Of a stretch of 64,000 bases of DNA, positions 48,326 to 57,089 are shown in pieces (positions within the stretch are counted from its first letter, which is position 1; every line of letters starts with the position of its first letter). Origin of the DNA: Pseudomonas taetrolens. Lineage in GTDB: Bacteria > Pseudomonadota > Gammaproteobacteria > Pseudomonadales > Pseudomonadaceae. Position numbers and translations under genes: made by a program. The notes beneath the pieces were generated by a model. It searched no databases, was not told the DNA's origin, and saw nothing but the letters and a program-made list of their open reading frames with translations. Location: NCBI RefSeq assembly GCF_900475285.1, contig NZ_LS483370.1:3424001-3488000 (forward strand). The letters run 5' to 3'.

Positions 48326-48675
48326 GAGGGAAAAACTCCAAAACTTTACTAAGGCCGCCATTCTAGCGAGTGCGCAGCAAAACGACAGTATTCCTTGAGG
48401 CTTATTGCAAGCGTCACGCGGTCACACAGCACATGAGCCCACGTCAATGCGGTCGAGGCCTGCAGCGTTTTTCACCAAGCTTTGAATCAATTATTATGAC
48501 GCCTTATTATCCGGATAAACGCCCACTGTTTAATAGCGTGTATATGAGAAGAATGAAAAGTTAATGATTCTTTTTTTTAAATTATTCAGCCCTCGGATAT
48601 TTACTTGCCGTAACTGCCTGACTATTATTGCGCCACTGTCTCCCTGTAAACCCTTTTCAACATAAGGTTATCCTC
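48326..48675. other. 350-nt AT-rich divergent region, purU / mvaT
   Basis: No gene. The part from about 48480 to 48600 is markedly AT-rich, with an eight-T run at 48571-48578, contrasting with the surroundings. MvaT proteins prefer flexible AT-rich DNA with T-A steps, so this is a plausible autoregulatory site. Confidence 0.6.
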
Positions 48676-49053
48676 ATGTCCTTGATCAACGAATACCGCG
48701 CAACAGAAGAAGCCATCAAAGAATTGCAAGCGCGCCTGAAGAACCTGTCGGAAGATGACAAACTTCAAACCGAGCTGGAATTTGAAGGTAAACTGCGCAC
48801 CCTGATGGGCGAATATCAAAAATCGCTGCGCGATATCATCGCGCTGCTGGATCCAGAGTCCAAAGTAAGCAAAGCCCCCCGTGGCGTAGTGAAAACTACC
48901 GGCACCAAACGTGCCCGCAAGGTTAAACAGTACAAAAACCCGCACAACGGCGAAGTGATTGAAACCAAAGGCGGCAATCACAAGACGCTGAAAGAGTGGA
49001 AATCCAAGTGGGGCGGCGACGTGGTTGAAGGCTGGGCTACTTTGCTGGACTAA
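48676..49053 (+). CDS. mvaT: H-NS-like nucleoid protein MvaT
   Basis: Xenogeneic silencer of 125 residues. The N-terminal coiled-coil oligomerisation region (MSLINEYRATEEAIKELQAR and RTLMGEYQKSLRDII) is joined by a basic linker (TKRARKVKQYKNP) to the DNA-binding domain with the minor-groove motif TKGGNHKTLKEWKSKWG. The start at 48676 gives the family N terminus exactly. Two mvaT paralogues are usual in Pseudomonas; only one is in this window. A strong bidirectional terminator follows. Confidence 0.97.
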   Translation: MSLINEYRATEEAIKELQARLKNLSEDDKLQTELEFEGKLRTLMGEYQKSLRDIIALLDPESKVSKAPRGVVKTTGTKRARKVKQYKNPHNGEVIETKGGNHKTLKEWKSKWGGDVVEGWATLLD

Positions 49054-49084
49054 GTGACACCGTGTGCGCAACGCTGTTGCGTCA

Positions 49085-49124
49085 CCCATAAAAAAACGCC
49101 AGCAAGCTGGCGTTTTTTTATGGG
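49085..49124. terminator. Bidirectional terminator between mvaT and sbcB
   Basis: A 19-bp perfect stem (49085-49103 with 49106-49124) around a 2-nt centre, core ACGCCAGC/GCTGGCGT flanked by A7 and T7. It serves both convergent genes. Confidence 0.94.
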
Positions 49125-49130
49125 CTTATT

Positions 49131-50582
49131 TTAACTTGAGTGCTCGGTTTGTGTGTCCAGGCCGACACGACGACTCAAGCCCCGGGCGTATCGCTTCCAC
49201 TCATCCAGCAGTTTCAACTGCGCGGGCGTGGCCGCACGGGACAGCTCGTCAGCCTGCTGCGTAAACGCTTCCAGGGTCAGGGGTGCTCCCATGGCCGGAT
49301 CGGTCAAACGTTGTTGGCAGAATAAATGCCAACGTTCGAGTTCTTGTGCACTCAAGGTATGAGGAAAGTTTCGGGCCCGATAACGAAACAATAACTCGGG
49401 CAAACGCTCGTCATCAAAAGGCCAGGCGTCATTCGCTAATTGCTCGGGGTCGCTCAGCCTGACCTGTTCACACAGTCGACGATCACGGTCGCCGAGAAAG
49501 CCGTCATACAACTGCTGCTCGGGGTCTTCACTGGGGGTAAAGTCTTCACGGGCATAAAGGGCGGATAACTTATCCTGCCAAACTTCCTGCGTCTCCGTCA
49601 GCTGGCGTGCACGGGCCTCATAGTGCGCCATGTCCCATTGCAAACGCTGTTGATCCTGCGCACGCACTACATTCAAGGGCGCGACCACCGGGCAACGATT
49701 AACGTGTATCAGCTTGAGCGGTATTGGCAGTTGCCCTTCGGGCAAGTCTTCCCGACGTGTATAAAGCAACGCCCGCAATGATTCGGCATCCATGTCCAAT
49801 AAAGGCTGGGGATCAAAGTGCAGGTCACACACAATCAGCGCATTACGATTTTTAGGATGCCACGCAAGAGGCAATACCACGCCCACATAATGCCTGGCCG
49901 CAGAAAAGCGCCCGGAAATATGCACCATCGGCTGTAACAAGCGAACCTGATCCAGCACTCGCTGTTTGGTCCTTAATTGAAATAACCAGTCATATAACTT
50001 GGGCTGCCTGGACCTGATCAGCCGCGCCAGCGCGATAGTGGCCCGCACATCGGATAACGCATCGTGAGCCTGACCATGGTCAATGCCATTGGCCGCCGTC
50101 AATCGCTCCAGCTTGAGTGTTACTCGGCCGTCTTCCTGAGGCCAGACAATCCCTTCGGGGCGCAAGGCATATGCCGTGCGCACCACATCAATCAAATCCC
50201 AACGGCTGTTGCCGCCCTGCCACTCACGTGCGTAAGGGTCGAAAAAGTTTCGATACAGGCTGTATCGCGTGACCTCATCATCGAAACGCAATGTGTTGTA
50301 GCCCGCACCGCAGGTACCGGGCAGCGCCAGCTGGGCATGTGTCCGGGTCATGAACTCGGCTTCACCGAGGCCTTTATCTTCCAGGCGCCCGGGGGTGATG
50401 CCGGTAATCAGGCAAGCCATGGGGTGAGGCAGGATGTCGTCGCTGGGCTGGCAATAAAGGTTGAGGGGCTGATCAATCTCATTGAGTTCAGCATCGGTGC
50501 GGATACCGGCGACCTGCACGGCTCGATCGCAGCGCGGGTTGATGCCGGTGGTTTCATAGTCGTACCAGAAAATAGAGGTCAC
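49131..50582 (-). CDS. sbcB: Exodeoxyribonuclease I SbcB
   Basis: 3'-5' single-strand DNA exonuclease of 483 residues of the DEDDh family. Motifs: FWYDYETTG (Exo I), YNTLRFDDEVTRY (Exo II) and GQAHDALSDVRATIA (Exo III with the catalytic His). The C-terminal exonuclease C domain holds SSB contacts. I start at the GTG (50582) because AGGA lies 7 nt upstream; the ATG at 50609 has no ribosome site. Same neighbour order (purU-mvaT-sbcB) as in P. aeruginosa. Confidence 0.95.
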   Translation of the reverse strand: MTSIFWYDYETTGINPRCDRAVQVAGIRTDAELNEIDQPLNLYCQPSDDILPHPMACLITGITPGRLEDKGLGEAEFMTRTHAQLALPGTCGAGYNTLRFDDEVTRYSLYRNFFDPYAREWQGGNSRWDLIDVVRTAYALRPEGIVWPQEDGRVTLKLERLTAANGIDHGQAHDALSDVRATIALARLIRSRQPKLYDWLFQLRTKQRVLDQVRLLQPMVHISGRFSAARHYVGVVLPLAWHPKNRNALIVCDLHFDPQPLLDMDAESLRALLYTRREDLPEGQLPIPLKLIHVNRCPVVAPLNVVRAQDQQRLQWDMAHYEARARQLTETQEVWQDKLSALYAREDFTPSEDPEQQLYDGFLGDRDRRLCEQVRLSDPEQLANDAWPFDDERLPELLFRYRARNFPHTLSAQELERWHLFCQQRLTDPAMGAPLTLEAFTQQADELSRAATPAQLKLLDEWKRYARGLSRRVGLDTQTEHSS

Positions 50583-50674
50583 GGGGTGTTCCTGAACAGT
50601 AGACCCCATCAGTCTAGGCGTTCAGGCCCGGGCACGGCCAGCCCTGCACCTGACGCCCGAGCCAGAAGCTCGCC

Positions 50675-51031
50675 TTATGCAGAGGCTTGCAAGGGATGAA
50701 AACTGAAGTACCGATGCAAGGCACTGATCAGCGAGGCGTATTCGGCAGGCGGTTTGAACAGGATAAAACCGGAGTCGTAATAATGTGGCGAGGTATCCTC
50801 ATGGCTCCACAGGCAGCGCGCCGACAGATCAATAAACTGCTGGCCACCTTCATGGGCGGGCAGTTTGAGGCGAAATTCAAAATTGCCTCCCACCAGCAAC
50901 GGCAGCTGGCTGATCAACATGATTCGGTCTTCGGTCACATTACCCAGAAAACCCAAGGGTTTATCCGTGAACCGATTGAACACTTTCAAAAAACACACCA
51001 GTTGATGGCGCTCGATACGGCGGTCAGACAT
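50675..51031 (-). CDS. PilZ domain protein with altered c-di-GMP motif
   Basis: Single-domain PilZ protein of 118 residues. The RxxxR motif is present at the N terminus (RRIERHQLV), but the second motif, normally (D/N)xSxxG, reads NVTEDR, so Ser becomes Thr and Gly becomes Arg. The C terminus HYYDSGFILFKPPAEY is typical. Binding of c-di-GMP may be weakened. ATG at 51031 is used; a GTG at 51046 is possible. Confidence 0.85.
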   Translation of the reverse strand: MSDRRIERHQLVCFLKVFNRFTDKPLGFLGNVTEDRIMLISQLPLLVGGNFEFRLKLPAHEGGQQFIDLSARCLWSHEDTSPHYYDSGFILFKPPAEYASLISALHRYFSFHPLQASA

Positions 51032-51294
51032 CCTGTTGAATATCACGATAAAAAGCCATCCTGCCTAACTGCGCCCGACGTTAGAAATGCCCTGCGCGTC
51101 ATTCGGACCGGGCTTTTCACCCCCGCCATCACGCGCCGCATTCGCCCGAAACTCAGGGCAACAGCCTTGGAAGCACAGCCACACACCCGCTACCCAGCAC
51201 TGAAACCTTTGAGCTTTTCACCCTGAAAAATAACTCAAATGAACACATACCATAGTAAAAAGAGATCAAACGACCAGTCAGAGGTCATTCCCAG

Positions 51295-51669
51295 TCAAAT
51301 TTTCGCAGGCAGTGCCTGAGCCGTTCCCGGCCCCGGAATAAACTTCAGGATGCGCAACGTCTCAATCCGCGCCTTGGCCCGGTAGGCATATTCGCTCTTC
51401 GGGAATTCGTTGATGATGTATTGATAAGTCTGCGCGGCATCCAGATAAAACCGGGTACGTTCAAGGCACAAGCCGCGCAACATGGCCGTTTGCGGCCAGA
51501 TATAGGGCCGGCTGCGGCTGTCACGGTCAACCTTGGACAACTCCAGCATGACCGTTTCGCAGTTGCCGCGATCATAAGCCCGGTAAGCATTATTCAAATG
51601 ATGGTTCATCGACCAGCGTGTGCAGCCCGCCACCGTGCAGGCCATTATTAAAACGAGCATGAATCGCAT
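51295..51669 (-). CDS. TPR-like outer-membrane lipoprotein, hypothetical
   Basis: Lipoprotein of 124 residues with a short signal peptide and lipobox VAGCTRW. The mature part has helical repeats of tetratricopeptide type (NAYRAYDRGNCETVMLELS and YQYIINEFPKSEYAYRAKAR), reminiscent of BamD-like scaffolds but shorter. Residue after the lipid Cys is Thr, which is not an inner-membrane retention signal. Function unknown; lies upstream of and divergent from pyk. Confidence 0.82.
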   Translation of the reverse strand: MRFMLVLIMACTVAGCTRWSMNHHLNNAYRAYDRGNCETVMLELSKVDRDSRSRPYIWPQTAMLRGLCLERTRFYLDAAQTYQYIINEFPKSEYAYRAKARIETLRILKFIPGPGTAQALPAKI

Positions 51670-51854
51670 GGGTCTCTCCTGTTCTTAACAGTGTATCGAC
51701 CCCACCGCCAAATTCTTCAAGCCCGGTTTAACAGCAATTAAACGCTCATCGCACCGATGCACCACAACTTAAGTCGAAAGTAGTGCAGAGGAACAATGAC
51801 TACAGCGAAAGACCATAGTAGCCTTTGGCAGCGCTTGAACTCAGGAGTCTTTGC

Positions 51855-53306
51855 ATGTCCGTTCGTCGAACTAAAATCGTTGCCACACTTGGCCCTGCCA
51901 GTAATTCACCGGAGATGCTGGAACAGCTGATCCTCGCTGGCCTGGACGTCGCCCGTCTGAACTTTTCCCACGGTACTCCGGATGAGCACAAGGCTCGTGC
52001 CAAGCTGGTGCGCGAAATCGCCGCTAAGCATGGTCGCTTCGTTGCCCTTCTGGGTGACCTGCAAGGCCCGAAAATTCGCATCGCCAAATTTGCCAACAAA
52101 CGCATCGAACTGAAAATCGGTGATCGTTTTACCTTCTCCACCAGCCACCCGCTGACTGAAGGCACCCAGGAAATCGTCGGTATCGACTACCCCGATCTGG
52201 TCAAGGACTGCGGCGTGGGCGACGAGCTGCTGCTCGATGACGGCCGTGTTGTCATGCGTGTCGATACCGCCACCGCCGACGCACTGCATTGCTCGGTCCT
52301 GATCGGCGGCCCGCTGTCGGACCATAAAGGCATCAACCGTCGTGGTGGTGGCCTGACCGCACCAGCCCTGACTGAAAAAGACAAGGCCGATATCAAGCTG
52401 GCTGCCGAAATGGAAGTCGACTACCTGGCCGTGTCGTTCCCCCGCGATGCCGCCGACATGGAATACGCACGTCAATTGCGTGACGAAGCGGGCGGTACTG
52501 CCTGGCTGGTTGCCAAGATTGAACGCGCCGAAGCCGTGGCCGACGATGAAACCCTCGACGGTTTGATCAAGGCCAGCGACGCCGTGATGGTTGCCCGTGG
52601 CGACCTGGGCGTTGAAATCGGCGATGCCGAGCTGGTAGGCATTCAGAAGAAAATCATTCTGCATGCACGTCGCCACAACAAAGCGGTGATCGTTGCGACC
52701 CAGATGATGGAGTCGATGATCCAGAACCCGATGCCAACTCGTGCCGAAGTGTCCGACGTTGCCAACGCCGTTCTCGACTACACCGACGCCGTGATGCTTT
52801 CGGCTGAAAGTGCTGCCGGTGCCTATCCACTGGAAGCGGTACAGGCCATGGCCCGTATCTGCGTCGGCGCTGAAAAGCACCCGACCAGCAAAACCTCCAG
52901 CCACCGTATCGGCAAGACCTTCGAAAGCTGCGACCAGAGCATTGCGCTGGCGGCCATGTACACCGCCAACCACTTCCCGGGTGTCAAAGCGATCATCGCC
53001 CTGACCGAAAGCGGTTACACGCCGTTGATCATGTCGCGTATCCGTTCCTCGGTGCCGATCTACGCGTTCTCCCCGCACCGTGAAACCCAAGCTCGCGCGG
53101 CCATGTTCCGTGGCGTGTACACCGTACCGTTCGACCCGGCTTCGCTGCCGCCCGAGCAGGTCAGCCAAGCGGCTATCGACGAGCTGCTCAAGCGTGGCGT
53201 CGTTGAGAAAGGCGACTGGGTCATCCTGACCAAGGGCGACAGCTACCACACCATCGGTGGCACCAACGGCATGAAGATTCTGCATGTCGGCGACAAAATG
53301 GTCTGA
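51855..53306 (+). CDS. pykA: Pyruvate kinase (PykA type)
   Basis: Final glycolytic enzyme, 483 residues, starting MSVRRTKIVATLGPASNSP. Active-site segments: ARLNFSHGTPDEH, LQGPKIRIAKF, the metal-binding MVARGDLGVEIG and TQMMESMIQNPMPTRAEVSDVANAV (given in two parts). The C-terminal regulatory domain ends KILHVGDKMV. CAGGAG precedes the ATG. Codon bias is strong. This is the type II/AMP-activated form by length and order of motifs. Confidence 0.97.
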   Translation: MSVRRTKIVATLGPASNSPEMLEQLILAGLDVARLNFSHGTPDEHKARAKLVREIAAKHGRFVALLGDLQGPKIRIAKFANKRIELKIGDRFTFSTSHPLTEGTQEIVGIDYPDLVKDCGVGDELLLDDGRVVMRVDTATADALHCSVLIGGPLSDHKGINRRGGGLTAPALTEKDKADIKLAAEMEVDYLAVSFPRDAADMEYARQLRDEAGGTAWLVAKIERAEAVADDETLDGLIKASDAVMVARGDLGVEIGDAELVGIQKKIILHARRHNKAVIVATQMMESMIQNPMPTRAEVSDVANAVLDYTDAVMLSAESAAGAYPLEAVQAMARICVGAEKHPTSKTSSHRIGKTFESCDQSIALAAMYTANHFPGVKAIIALTESGYTPLIMSRIRSSVPIYAFSPHRETQARAAMFRGVYTVPFDPASLPPEQVSQAAIDELLKRGVVEKGDWVILTKGDSYHTIGGTNGMKILHVGDKMV

Positions 53307-53325
53307 GCCTGACAAGGCCACAGCC

Positions 53326-53363
53326 AAAAAGCCCCGCCTGAGTGATCAGGCGGGGCTTTTTTT
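53326..53363. terminator. Bidirectional terminator, pyk / crotonase gene
   Basis: AAAAAGCCCCGCCTGA (53326-53341) pairs perfectly with TCAGGCGGGGCTTTTT (53346-53361). Confidence 0.94.
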
Positions 53364-53405
53364 CACAGTTTTGCTGGCCGGGCCCATCGCAGCCTTCGGC
53401 AGCGG

Positions 53406-54164
53406 CTACGGGCTACGGGGCTTATTCATAAACCCCGATAACGCGGCCACCGCTTCCGAGGAGCTCAGGCGCTGAATGAACAGCCAGCCTTCATCCTCGA
53501 TCACCTGGCGCAATTGCTCACGCCCTGGCGCCTTCAATAGCCGCTTGCTGTCCTGTACCGCCGCCGGGGCCAATGCCGCCAACCGCTGTGCGGCGTCCCT
53601 CGCGGCTTCCAGTGTGGCCACGCCTTCGGGCAACGCGGCATTGGCCAACCCCCAGGCCGCCGCCTGCTCGCCGCTGAACCCCTCGCCCAACAGCAACAGT
53701 TGCGCCGCCCTCGCCGGCCCGAGCAACTGCGGCAATAACAGGCTGGAGCCAAACTCCGGGCTTAACCCCAGATTGACAAACGGCATGCGCAATCGCGCGT
53801 CGCGGCTCACATAAACCAGATCGCAATGCAGCAGCAAAGTGGTACCAATCCCCACCGCCGCGCCTGCCACTGCAGCCACCACCGGCTTGCGGCATTCCAG
53901 CAGGCTGCGCATAAAACGAAACACCGGGCTGCTCATGTCCTCTGGCGGTTGCTGCAGGAAGTCAGCAATATCGTTACCGCTGGTGAAGCATTCAGCCGTA
54001 CCGCAGATCAGCAGTGCATGCACGCAGGCATCGGCATCGGCCTGCTCCAGGGCCTGCGCCAATTGACCGTACATCTCGCGGGTCAGGGCGTTTTTCTTGT
54101 CCGGGCGATTCAGACGCAAGGTCAGCACCGCGCCGTCGCGTTCAACCACTATGGCTTGAGTCAT
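53406..54164 (-). CDS. Enoyl-CoA hydratase/isomerase (crotonase) family protein
   Basis: Protein of 252 residues with the crotonase fold: LNRPDKKNALTREMY, the CoA-binding CGTAECFTSGNDIADFL and the oxyanion-hole helix VAAVAGAAVGIGTTLLLHCD. In LGLSPEFGSSLLLPQLLG one acidic residue is kept where typical hydratases have catalytic Glu. The end MNKPRSP is short. A GTG two codons upstream is an alternative start. It overlaps nothing but lies 30 nt after the ferredoxin-reductase gene in the same direction. Substrate unknown. Confidence 0.88.
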   Translation of the reverse strand: MTQAIVVERDGAVLTLRLNRPDKKNALTREMYGQLAQALEQADADACVHALLICGTAECFTSGNDIADFLQQPPEDMSSPVFRFMRSLLECRKPVVAAVAGAAVGIGTTLLLHCDLVYVSRDARLRMPFVNLGLSPEFGSSLLLPQLLGPARAAQLLLLGEGFSGEQAAAWGLANAALPEGVATLEAARDAAQRLAALAPAAVQDSKRLLKAPGREQLRQVIEDEGWLFIQRLSSSEAVAALSGFMNKPRSP

Positions 54165-54194
54165 GCTCACTCTCGAAACGTCGGGAAACGGCGC

Positions 54195-55133
54195 TTAACT
54201 GCGGGTTAAAAAGGTATCCGCCAACAGTTGACTGCGCGCCAGCCCTGCCAGATACAAGCGTTTGGAAAACGCCTCGACACTGTCGGGGTGACCACAGACT
54301 AAGGCCCGGGTTTGCCGGGAAACAAGACGCATCCGGACTAGAAAATCAGCTAATTGCTCACGCACCAGCCATTCGACCTGAAGATTCGGATGCGCTGCGG
54401 CCAAGGCCTTAATTTCATGCTCAAGATAATGTTCGGTGTGATCCCGAGCCACATGAACCAGCAGGATCAGGCCCTGATGATCCTGGCGCAGGGCTTCGCG
54501 CAGTACCCCGTACAACGGCCCCAACCCCGTACCCGACGCCAGCAGCCAGAGCGGGTGCTCTTGCCAGTCGGGATCGTAATGCAAGGCTCCGCCGCGCAAC
54601 TCGCCCAGGCGCACCGGATCACCGACACTGAACTGTCGCGCCGCGTTGACGAACTCACCGGGATGGGCGCAGTCCAGGTGAAACTCCAGAAAACGGTCTT
54701 CTTCGGGCAGACTGGCCAGCGAATACGGGCGAGCGACCCCGTTGACGGTCCACAGCACTGCATGCTGCCCGGCGCGATACCGCAAGGGACGCTGCGTCGA
54801 CAGCCGCAAGCGCAGCACATTCGGACTGAGCCACTCGAGCTCCGACACCTCGGCTGCCAATCCATCGCGCACCGGATCGAACGTCTCGAGTTGCAAGTCC
54901 TCGGTCACCTGACACTGGCAGGCCAGGCGCCACCCTTGCTCGCGCTGGGCCGGCGCCAAGGCCTCTGGCTTGAGGTCTGCAGGTTCGCCCCGCACACAAC
55001 GCACCAGGCAAGCGTGGCAACTGCCGGCCCGGCAACTGTAGGGTACGGTCACACCCGCCTGATTCAGGCTGTCGAGCAAGTTGCTGTCTCGGGCAACTGA
55101 CCAGCGGCGATCAGCAACATGTAACTCGGGCAC
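54195..55133 (-). CDS. Ferredoxin-type 2Fe-2S / FAD / NAD(P)H oxidoreductase
   Basis: Electron-transfer protein of 312 residues. N-terminal plant-type ferredoxin domain (1-90) with SCRAGSCHACLV and the distal Cys in LACQCQV; FAD-binding motif VARPYSLAS; NAD(P)H site LLASGTGLGPLYG and C-terminal LVCGHPDSVEAF. The start is a GTG at 55133 with a perfect AGGAGG 6 nt upstream; the longer TTG frame is not needed. Such reductases feed oxygenases or desaturases; no partner gene is adjacent except the crotonase downstream. Confidence 0.92.
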   Translation of the reverse strand: MPELHVADRRWSVARDSNLLDSLNQAGVTVPYSCRAGSCHACLVRCVRGEPADLKPEALAPAQREQGWRLACQCQVTEDLQLETFDPVRDGLAAEVSELEWLSPNVLRLRLSTQRPLRYRAGQHAVLWTVNGVARPYSLASLPEEDRFLEFHLDCAHPGEFVNAARQFSVGDPVRLGELRGGALHYDPDWQEHPLWLLASGTGLGPLYGVLREALRQDHQGLILLVHVARDHTEHYLEHEIKALAAAHPNLQVEWLVREQLADFLVRMRLVSRQTRALVCGHPDSVEAFSKRLYLAGLARSQLLADTFLTRS

Positions 55134-55491
55134 TTCATGCCTCCTGATAGCAGTCAAATCCGTAGAGAGTGTCTTGCCCTAGAGCGGCACCTCCAAGGGA
55201 GAGGTACACCGGGCTTTACGACGGCTGCGCCACCGGACGCGACCTCGTTCCGCCCGACCGCTGCTACAAATGGCCTTGGTCGCAGACAGTCTAATGGCGC
55301 CAACAATCACATCCTACTTTCGTTTGCACCACAGCGGGTGTATCACAGAGTGCTCCGGGTTATACTGCCGCGCCTTTTTTGTACCGGTCATGCGTGTCCG
55401 GTATGCCTAGCAAAGTTGTTTACGACAGACCGATAGACCAAGGTCGCAAACACCTTTTTGAATGTTCCCGTCTTATAGAGGAGCGCGACCC
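55134..55491. other. 358-nt region upstream of the fumarase gene, no gene
   Basis: No reading frame is supported. A TATACT hexamer at 55361-55366 may be the -10 of the fumarase promoter; I see no good -35 box. In P. aeruginosa the diguanylate cyclase gene sadC lies at this position, and it is absent here. Confidence 0.55.
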
Positions 55492-57015
55492 ATGACCGTG
55501 ATCAAGCAAGACGACCTGATTCAGAGCGTTGCTGACGCCCTGCAATTCATTTCTTACTACCATCCCGTGGATTTCATCCAGGCCATGCACGAAGCTTACC
55601 TGCGCGAAGAATCGCCAGCAGCCCGTGACTCGATGGCACAAATCCTGATCAACTCGCGCATGTGTGCCACTGGCCACCGCCCGATTTGCCAGGACACCGG
55701 CATTGTCACCGTATTCGTACGCGTGGGCATGGATGTGCGCTGGACAGGCGCCACCATGAGCCTGGACGACATGATCAACGAAGGCGTGCGTCGCGCTTAC
55801 AACCTGCCGGAAAACGTCCTGCGTGCTTCGATCCTGGCCGACCCGGCCGGCGCTCGTCGCAACACCAAGGACAACACCCCGGCAGTCATCCACTACTCAA
55901 TCGTTCCGGGCAACACCGTTGAAGTGGATGTAGCCGCCAAGGGTGGCGGTTCCGAGAACAAGTCGAAAATGGCCATGCTCAACCCGTCCGACTCGATCGT
56001 TGACTGGGTGCTCAAGACCGTTCCGACCATGGGCGCTGGCTGGTGCCCACCGGGCATGCTCGGCATTGGCATTGGCGGCACGGCTGAAAAAGCGGCAGTG
56101 ATGGCCAAGGAAGTGTTGATGGAGTCCATCGACATTCACGAGCTGATCAAGCGTGGCCCGTCCAACCGTATCGAAGAGATGCGTCTGGAGCTGTTCGAGA
56201 AGGTCAACCAGCTGGGCATCGGTGCCCAGGGCCTGGGCGGTCTGACCACCGTACTTGACGTTAAAATCATGGACTACCCGACCCACGCAGCCTCGCTGCC
56301 GGTGTGCATGATCCCGAACTGCGCAGCCACCCGTCACGCGCACTTTGTTCTGGATGGCTCCGGCCCTGCAGAACTCGAAGCGCCACCGCTGGACGCCTAC
56401 CCGCAAATCGTCTGGGAAGCAGGCCCGTCTGCCCGCCGTGTCGACCTCGACACCCTGACGCCGGAAGACGTGCAAAGCTGGAAACCAGGCGAAACCGTGC
56501 TGCTGAACGGCAAGATGCTGACCGGCCGCGATGCTGCACACAAGCGCATGGTTGAAATGCTGAACAAGGGTGAAACCTTGCCGGTCGACCTGAAAGGCCG
56601 CTTCATCTACTACGTAGGCCCGGTTGATCCGGTGCGCGACGAAGTGGTTGGCCCTGCAGGCCCGACCACCGCCACGCGGATGGACAAGTTCACCCGTCAG
56701 ATCCTCGATCAGACCGGCCTGCTGGGCATGATCGGTAAATCCGAGCGCGGCCCTACCGCCATCGAAGCCATCAAGGAACACAAAGCCGTGTACCTGATGG
56801 CCGTGGGTGGCGCGGCCTATCTGGTTGCCCAGGCAATCAAGAAGTCGCGCGTCGTGGCCTTTGCCGAACTGGGCATGGAAGCGATCTACGAGTTCGACGT
56901 AAAAGACATGCCTGTAACAGTGGCTGTCGACAGCAAAGGCGAGTCGGTGCACATCACCGGCCCGGCGATCTGGCAGAAGAAAATCAGCGACAGCCTGGCC
57001 GTTGAAGTGCAATAA
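55492..57015 (+). CDS. Class I fumarate hydratase (iron-sulfur)
   Basis: Oxygen-sensitive 4Fe-4S fumarase of 507 residues (FumA/FumB type). Cluster cysteines are in GHRPICQDTGIVTVF, PNCAATRHAHF and the C-terminal domain region (the cysteines in MIPNC and ICQ are visible; the third is AGWCPPGMLG). N-terminal alpha and C-terminal beta domains are fused, and the C terminus reads DSKGESVHITGPAIW. GAGGAG precedes the ATG at 55492. Codon bias is strong. Confidence 0.96.
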   Translation: MTVIKQDDLIQSVADALQFISYYHPVDFIQAMHEAYLREESPAARDSMAQILINSRMCATGHRPICQDTGIVTVFVRVGMDVRWTGATMSLDDMINEGVRRAYNLPENVLRASILADPAGARRNTKDNTPAVIHYSIVPGNTVEVDVAAKGGGSENKSKMAMLNPSDSIVDWVLKTVPTMGAGWCPPGMLGIGIGGTAEKAAVMAKEVLMESIDIHELIKRGPSNRIEEMRLELFEKVNQLGIGAQGLGGLTTVLDVKIMDYPTHAASLPVCMIPNCAATRHAHFVLDGSGPAELEAPPLDAYPQIVWEAGPSARRVDLDTLTPEDVQSWKPGETVLLNGKMLTGRDAAHKRMVEMLNKGETLPVDLKGRFIYYVGPVDPVRDEVVGPAGPTTATRMDKFTRQILDQTGLLGMIGKSERGPTAIEAIKEHKAVYLMAVGGAAYLVAQAIKKSRVVAFAELGMEAIYEFDVKDMPVTVAVDSKGESVHITGPAIWQKKISDSLAVEVQ

Positions 57016-57034
57016 GCACTTCTGAGCCAGACAT

Positions 57035-57068
57035 AAAAACGGCCGGGTTAACCCGGCCGTTTTTTTTT
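57035..57068. terminator. Bidirectional terminator, fumarase / alcohol dehydrogenase
   Basis: A perfect 22-nt palindrome ACGGCCGGGTT/AACCCGGCCGT (57039-57060) is flanked by A5 and T8. Confidence 0.94.
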
Positions 57069-57089
57069 GCATCCGCACCAGCTGTTTCG

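Noticed and set aside
48370..48564. 64-codon frame upstream of mvaT
   Set aside because: No ribosome site and located in the AT-rich promoter region.
51796..51930. 44-codon frame starting after GAGGAACA and overlapping the pyk start
   Set aside because: The ribosome site is too close to its ATG, and most of it is an out-of-frame reading of pyk. Could be a leader ORF, but nothing else supports it.
51906..53327. Long open frame antisense to pyk
   Set aside because: Shadow of pyruvate kinase coding sequence.
55897..57078. Long open frame antisense to fumarase
   Set aside because: Shadow frame; also crosses the terminator at its 5' end.
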